NCBI GenBank assembly: GCA_946481035.1
Contig: CAMLNK010000150.1
Location: forward strand, 1-7,920
Length of the DNA: 7,920 nucleotides
Direction: 5' to 3'
From: an uncultured Dyadobacter sp.
Lineage (GTDB): Bacteria; Bacteroidota; Bacteroidia; Cytophagales; Spirosomataceae
Under the pieces are notes generated by a model. That model was not told the DNA's origin. It did not search any database and worked only from the letters and a program-made list of their open reading frames with translations. The translations under genes were made by a program, and so were the position numbers. The stretch's first letter is position 1. Every line of letters starts with the position of its first letter. Positions 6,751-7,920 of the stretch are shown in pieces.

Positions 6751-7920
6751 ATGAGGAAGACTTTATGCTCCTTGCTGGGGTGTTTGCTGCTATTTATTAC
6801 GCAGCTGCATGCCCAGGATCTCGCAGTGACCGGTAAGGTCACCGCGGACGACGGCTCGACACTTCCGGGTGTCAACATTTCTTTGAAAGGTACTACTCGC
6901 GGTACCACCACCGACACCCAGGGCCAGTACACGATTTCCACTACTCCCGGGGCTACGCTTGTTTTCAGTTTTATCGGTTTTCAAACACAGGAAGTGATCG
7001 TTGGAAACCAGTCCGCCATCAACGTAACGCTAAAAAGTGATGTCAGCCAGCTTCAGGAAGTGGTAGTCACCGCCCTTGGACAAGAGCGCAAAAGAAATGA
7101 ACTCGTTTACGCAGCCCAGCAGATCAACAGTGAGCAGATCGTACAGGCGCGTAACCCGAACGTAATGAACTCGCTCGCAGGTAAAATCGCCGGTCTTGAT
7201 ATCAAAACCAACAACAACATGGGTGGTTCGACCAGCGCGATCATCCGTGGTTACAAATCCATTACAGGCAACAACCAGGCACTGTGGGTAATCGACGGTG
7301 TACCTGTTTCCAATGCCAACACCAACTCTTCCGACCAGCAGACAGGCCGTGCCGGAACCGACTACGGTAACGCCGCTTCCGATATCAACCCGGACAACAT
7401 CGCATCCGTGAACGTACTGAAAGGTGCTGCTGCAACCGCGCTTTACGGTTCCCGCGCCTCCAACGGTGTGATCCTCGTTACCACCAAGCAAGGTCGCAAA
7501 AACAGCTTCGACGTAACCGTGAACAGCGGTGTTACCTGGGGCAAGATCGACAAGAGTACTTATGTGAAGTACCAGAAAGAATATGGTGCAGGTTACGGCG
7601 GCGACGGCTCGGCTGACCAGTTCTACCGCGGCGACCTTGGCTCAGGCGAAGGCGATATCGCTGTATTTGACGCGGATGCCTCTTTCGGACCTAAATTTGA
7701 TCCGAGCAGAATGGTGTACCAGTGGGATGCTTTCGACCCATCTTCTCCGACTTTCGGTAAAATGACCCCGTGGGTTGCTGCTAAAAACGGCCCTGATAAA
7801 TTCTTCGAAACGGCAGTAACTTCCAACCAGAGCGTGAGCATCCTCGGCGGCGGCGAAAACACTACATTCAAGGTAGGTTATACCCGCAGCGACGAGAAAG
7901 GTGTTCTTCCAAACAGTAAA
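6751..7920 (+). CDS. SusC/RagA-family TonB-dependent transporter, N-terminal 390 residues (3' end outside window)
   Basis: The frame opens at ATG 6751 and stays open to the right edge. Residues 1-21 form a Sec signal peptide ending LHA before Gln22. A CarboxypepD_reg-like domain covers about 26-100 (GKVTADDGSTLPGVNISLKG, GQYTI, FSFIGF). The TonB box EVVVTALG is at 103-110. The plug carries LWVIDGVPV at 178-186, INPDNIASVNVLKG at 212-225 and ALYGSRASNG at 230-239, and the barrel begins after about residue 250. No STN domain is present. This start was chosen because it gives the full signal peptide and follows a consensus promoter by a short leader. Its N-terminal domain closely matches the operon SusC (36 of 51 residues identical between residues 27-77 here and 28-78 there), but the plugs differ more, so the two are paralogues with probably different substrates. 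A SusD-like partner is expected downstream. A normal family member is about 1000-1100 residues, so over half is missing. Confidence 0.95.
   Translation, partial: MRKTLCSLLGCLLLFITQLHAQDLAVTGKVTADDGSTLPGVNISLKGTTRGTTTDTQGQYTISTTPGATLVFSFIGFQTQEVIVGNQSAINVTLKSDVSQLQEVVVTALGQERKRNELVYAAQQINSEQIVQARNPNVMNSLAGKIAGLDIKTNNNMGGSTSAIIRGYKSITGNNQALWVIDGVPVSNANTNSSDQQTGRAGTDYGNAASDINPDNIASVNVLKGAAATALYGSRASNGVILVTTKQGRKNSFDVTVNSGVTWGKIDKSTYVKYQKEYGAGYGGDGSADQFYRGDLGSGEGDIAVFDADASFGPKFDPSRMVYQWDAFDPSSPTFGKMTPWVAAKNGPDKFFETAVTSNQSVSILGGGENTTFKVGYTRSDEKGVLPNSK

Noticed and set aside
6744..6941. Minus-strand frames overlapping the start of the second SusC, resembling a plus-strand frame at 5788-5985
   Set aside because: The similarity arises because both are antisense translations of the homologous SusC N-terminal domains, not because they are a real gene pair.
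5700..7000. Possible invertible segment between the two SusC genes, allowing SusC switching
   Set aside because: The N-terminal coding regions are similar in protein but share only short exact DNA runs in inverted orientation, and no long inverted repeat or recombinase gene is visible.
7030..7491. Open frame of 153 codons on the minus strand within the second SusC gene
   Set aside because: It is antisense to the TonB box and plug, which are strongly conserved on the plus strand; the predicted protein is low-complexity and Val/Gly-rich.

Overview
The window looks like a chromosomal piece of a Bacteroidota genome, most likely a Cytophagales/Spirosomataceae-type bacterium such as Dyadobacter or a relative. 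The genus is an inference from the style of the proteins. The phylum is well supported: there are two SusC-type TonB-dependent transporters, a SusD-like lipoprotein, further lipoproteins, and two promoters of the TTG-N19/20-TAnnTTTG form that is characteristic of the phylum.

Minus-strand operon (about 6053 down to 1, running off the left edge): a complete SusC/RagA-like transporter (2766-5972) is followed at gaps of 11, 18 and 11 bases by a SusD/RagB-like lipoprotein of the SusD-like_2 type (1279-2754), a two-domain lipoprotein with an Ig-like N-terminal part (517-1260), and a 3'-truncated lipoprotein resembling the PF12888 'lipid-binding' family (1-505). All three lipoproteins place the acylated cysteine at residue 20. 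The order SusC, SusD, Ig-like lipoprotein, PF12888-like lipoprotein matches, as I recall it, the Bacteroides thetaiotaomicron BT2264-BT2263-BT2262-BT2261 set. That set forms a four-component outer-membrane complex whose SusCD core was seen with bound peptides. The working interpretation is an outer-membrane uptake complex, possibly for peptides. No carbohydrate-active enzyme is visible in the window to suggest a glycan.

Intergenic region (5973-6750, 778 bases): this AT-rich divergent control region holds one consensus promoter facing each way, close to each SusC start. Between them lies about 620 bases with no credible gene. It contains a perfect 10-bp inverted repeat just upstream of the operon promoter, an imperfect 11-bp direct repeat, a hairpin, and several short palindromes. 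The two SusC leaders share AACAAAC and CTTTAAA, with exactly 8 bases between CTTTAAA and the ATG in both.

Plus strand (6751-7920, running off the right edge): the first 390 codons of a second SusC-like transporter, diverged from the first but with a very similar N-terminal domain. Its SusD partner is presumably just beyond the window. Neither transporter carries an STN domain before the carboxypeptidase-regulatory-like domain, so sigma/anti-sigma signalling through the transporter is not suggested. I see no RNA genes, mobile elements or CRISPR arrays. Nothing here proves a new system; the best leads are the four-gene complex and the structured divergent control region.
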